This document shows positions 53,525-54,994 of a stretch of DNA of 54,994 nucleotides, piece by piece. A model generated the notes under the pieces. That model was not told where the DNA came from. It worked only from the letters and a program-made list of their open reading frames with translations, and made no database searches. The position numbers were made by a program, and so were the translations under genes. Source of the DNA: Candidatus Marithrix sp. Canyon 246 (GTDB taxonomy: Bacteria > Pseudomonadota > Gammaproteobacteria > Beggiatoales > Beggiatoaceae); contig NZ_MCBX01000039.1 in NCBI RefSeq assembly GCF_001723685.1, positions 1 through 54,994 on the forward strand, written 5' to 3'. Position 1 is the stretch's first letter. Every line of letters begins with the position of its first letter.

Positions 53525-54865
53525 ATGACCAAAAATAAACTAATAAATATTATACTGGTATTTGCTGCATTAAGCGGCAATGCTGTGGCTGATGAGGTTT
53601 CTTCAAAAGCCATTTATGATTCCAAAACCAAAACACTAGCTTTGGAAGGTGTTTTGGTTCCTTTTATAGATGAATTCACTGGTAAAGAAACTGATAATAA
53701 AGGAATCTTTGACGTTCAATTACAGGAAAAAACCAAGCTAATATTTGAGTTAATCCCTTGGAGTATCAATTTCAAGAACACATTTAATGGAGATGATGCT
53801 AGCGGCTATATTTTGTATGATCATAAAACCAGATCAGTCAAGATTCCTTGCTTTGAAGTTACTACTATTGCTAAGTTTGGTGATGGAATTCAAGGAGAAT
53901 CCATATATTATAAAGATGTCAGCATGAAGCAGCGGCATGTAGCTTATCCAATCTTTCATGTTGATAATATGACAAAAACTGATAGTTGTGAAAGTTCAGT
54001 AGAACCAATTCAAAAACCAACCTTAACAACAATCCCAACAACAACTAAAGATGACACTGTAGAAATTGAAGTTAATGGCAAAGTTGGAACAACTGTTTTT
54101 GTAAATGGAAAAAATAGTGGTAAAACTATTGATTCAACTGGGAAAGTTAAGGTTACACTTGATACAAGTGGAAAATCTGGGGATAAGAGTTTTTCTATTA
54201 GTTTGAAAGATGATAGGGGTAATGAGAGTGAGACATTAATTGTTGTAATTCAAAAAACCAATATCATTTATAGCGAAAATTTTACAAGCAATCCAAATTA
54301 TACTTCCTTATCAACAACAGGAAAAGCAACTTGGAATGAAACTGATGGATACTATAGAGTTGAAACTAGAGATAACTTAAATGATAAATATTGGGCATAT
54401 TCTCCAAAATTTACAACATTTGATAGCAATAAAGCATTATCAATAGAATTAGATATTCTATTTGAAAATCAAGATTGGGGAACATATCCCGGTGTTAGAT
54501 TTTATGCAAATGAACCAACAGAGTTAGGTGCTGAAAATAATAAAGCAATATTTAGCATAGATAATGCTTATAGAAATAATTATGTAAAACAAATCGGAAT
54601 TTATGATAATAGCGGCAAACAATATTATTCACCACGAATTGATAACAATGTTTGGTACACTATTAAACTTAAAATAGATGATAATAGTAAAGCAGATATT
54701 GAAATTGTAAACTTATCAACAAAAAATTCAATATATTCAAAAACAAATGTTGATTTTGTTTTAGCTAATTTTAGTTATTTAGGAATTGGATATTATGGTA
54801 AGCCTGATTATGGAGATGATAAATCTCCTATTAGAATTGATAATATTTTAATAGAATATCAATAA
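53525..54865 (+). CDS. Exported protein with Ig-like and LamG/lectin-like domains
   Basis: 446 residues. Signal peptide 1-22 (SGNAVADE). An N-terminal beta region to ~160 with a pair of cysteines; ~170-245 an Ig-like bacterial repeat (EIEVNGKVGTTVFVNGKNSG, FSISLKDDRGNE); ~250-446 a concanavalin-like jelly roll (IYSENFTSNPNYTSL ... IRIDNILIEYQ). Likely cell-surface or secreted carbohydrate- or matrix-binding protein. No ribosome binding site is obvious, but the ATG fits the signal peptide. Confidence 0.65.
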   Translation: MTKNKLINIILVFAALSGNAVADEVSSKAIYDSKTKTLALEGVLVPFIDEFTGKETDNKGIFDVQLQEKTKLIFELIPWSINFKNTFNGDDASGYILYDHKTRSVKIPCFEVTTIAKFGDGIQGESIYYKDVSMKQRHVAYPIFHVDNMTKTDSCESSVEPIQKPTLTTIPTTTKDDTVEIEVNGKVGTTVFVNGKNSGKTIDSTGKVKVTLDTSGKSGDKSFSISLKDDRGNESETLIVVIQKTNIIYSENFTSNPNYTSLSTTGKATWNETDGYYRVETRDNLNDKYWAYSPKFTTFDSNKALSIELDILFENQDWGTYPGVRFYANEPTELGAENNKAIFSIDNAYRNNYVKQIGIYDNSGKQYYSPRIDNNVWYTIKLKIDDNSKADIEIVNLSTKNSIYSKTNVDFVLANFSYLGIGYYGKPDYGDDKSPIRIDNILIEYQ

Positions 54866-54886
54866 TTTTGTAGCTATACACCATAC

Positions 54887-54971
54887 TGTAGGTTGGGCTG
54901 ACGGAAGGAAGCCCAACATTTCACAATTATTCCACGAATCGTTGGGCTTCCTTTCGTCAGCCCAACCTACA
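54887..54971. repeat. TGTAGG-type hairpin element at contig end
   Basis: Arms of 31 bases, 54887-54917 and 54941-54971, starting TGTAGGTTGGGCTGACGGAA; one mismatch. Third member of the family with 23291 and 32419. It directly precedes the adapter sequence. Confidence 0.8.
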
Positions 54972-54975
54972 ATAT

Positions 54976-54994
54976 CTGTCTCTTATACACATCT
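54976..54994. other. Nextera transposon mosaic-end adapter (artefact)
   Basis: The last 19 bases are CTGTCTCTTATACACATCT, identical to the Tn5/Nextera mosaic end used in library preparation. They are not genomic and mark the contig end. Confidence 0.95.

Overview
The window is AT-rich chromosomal DNA of a gammaproteobacterium. The housekeeping genes support this: an atpI-B-E-F-H-A-G-D-C operon followed directly by glmU, plus rpoH, ampD, a RelA-type (p)ppGpp synthetase, acs and glcDE. The accessory content is rich in large exported or signalling proteins (WD40 plus caspase-like, CHAT, several vWA, NHL, AAA-TPR) and in short palindromic repeats. That mix reminds me of large sulfur-oxidising bacteria (Beggiatoaceae, Achromatium, Thiotrichales), but this placement is inference. 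The last 19 bases equal the Nextera transposon mosaic end, so the right edge is a library adapter and not genome.

Layout. 1-2.15 kb: the 5' part of an exported WD40 protein on the minus strand, decayed gene remnants, and a PIN-toxin/antitoxin pair bracketed by an 86-bp duplication of the 3' end of ccmB. 2.15-9.1 kb: a compact six-gene minus-strand operon (vWA/SH3-like protein, nuclease-ParA fusion, ParB-like/HhH protein, TraB/GumN protein, HAD-UbiA fusion, ccmB). 9.2-10.5 kb: a frameshifted second vWA gene, a 37-codon ORF, and a consensus promoter with a structured leader or small RNA. 10.5-14.1 kb: a V4R-like protein, tandem paralogues of unknown function, an MDR dehydrogenase and a TerB-like protein. 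14.2-18.9 kb: an AAA-TPR-TM-SPOR-like protein divergent from ampD, an epimerase and a WecA/MraY-family transferase, which together suggest envelope work. 19-23.2 kb: rpoH, an orphan, a bifunctional-looking sucrose-phosphate synthase and a Pro/Met-rich exported protein. 23.2-27.8 kb: a nested repeat cluster, an AGT-type aminotransferase divergent from glcDE (glycolate to glyoxylate to glycine), and a Rpn-family nuclease. 28-32.4 kb: a 1,465-residue NHL/cadherin-like exported protein with a C8 tract just after its start. 32.5-33.8 kb: a CorC-type protein.

33.9-46.8 kb is one long minus-strand block: an exported TPR-CHAT protease-like protein, a membrane vWA-like protein, the whole ATP synthase operon (with an extra coiled-coil gene between atpA and atpG), then glmU. 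The CHAT and vWA genes run into atpI with almost no spacing. 46.8-50.7 kb holds acs and relA, separated and followed by 33-bp palindromes. 50.7-55 kb holds two paralogous small exported proteins, a MotB/ZorB-like and a MotA/ZorA-like gene (the latter fused to a DUF1566/Lcl-type domain), and an exported lectin-like protein.

The best candidates for something undescribed are the ZorAB-like motor with its DUF1566 fusion, the nuclease-ParA/ParB/vWA operon, the CHAT-vWA pair coupled to the ATP synthase operon, and the coiled-coil gene inside that operon. I found no tRNA, rRNA or CRISPR array.
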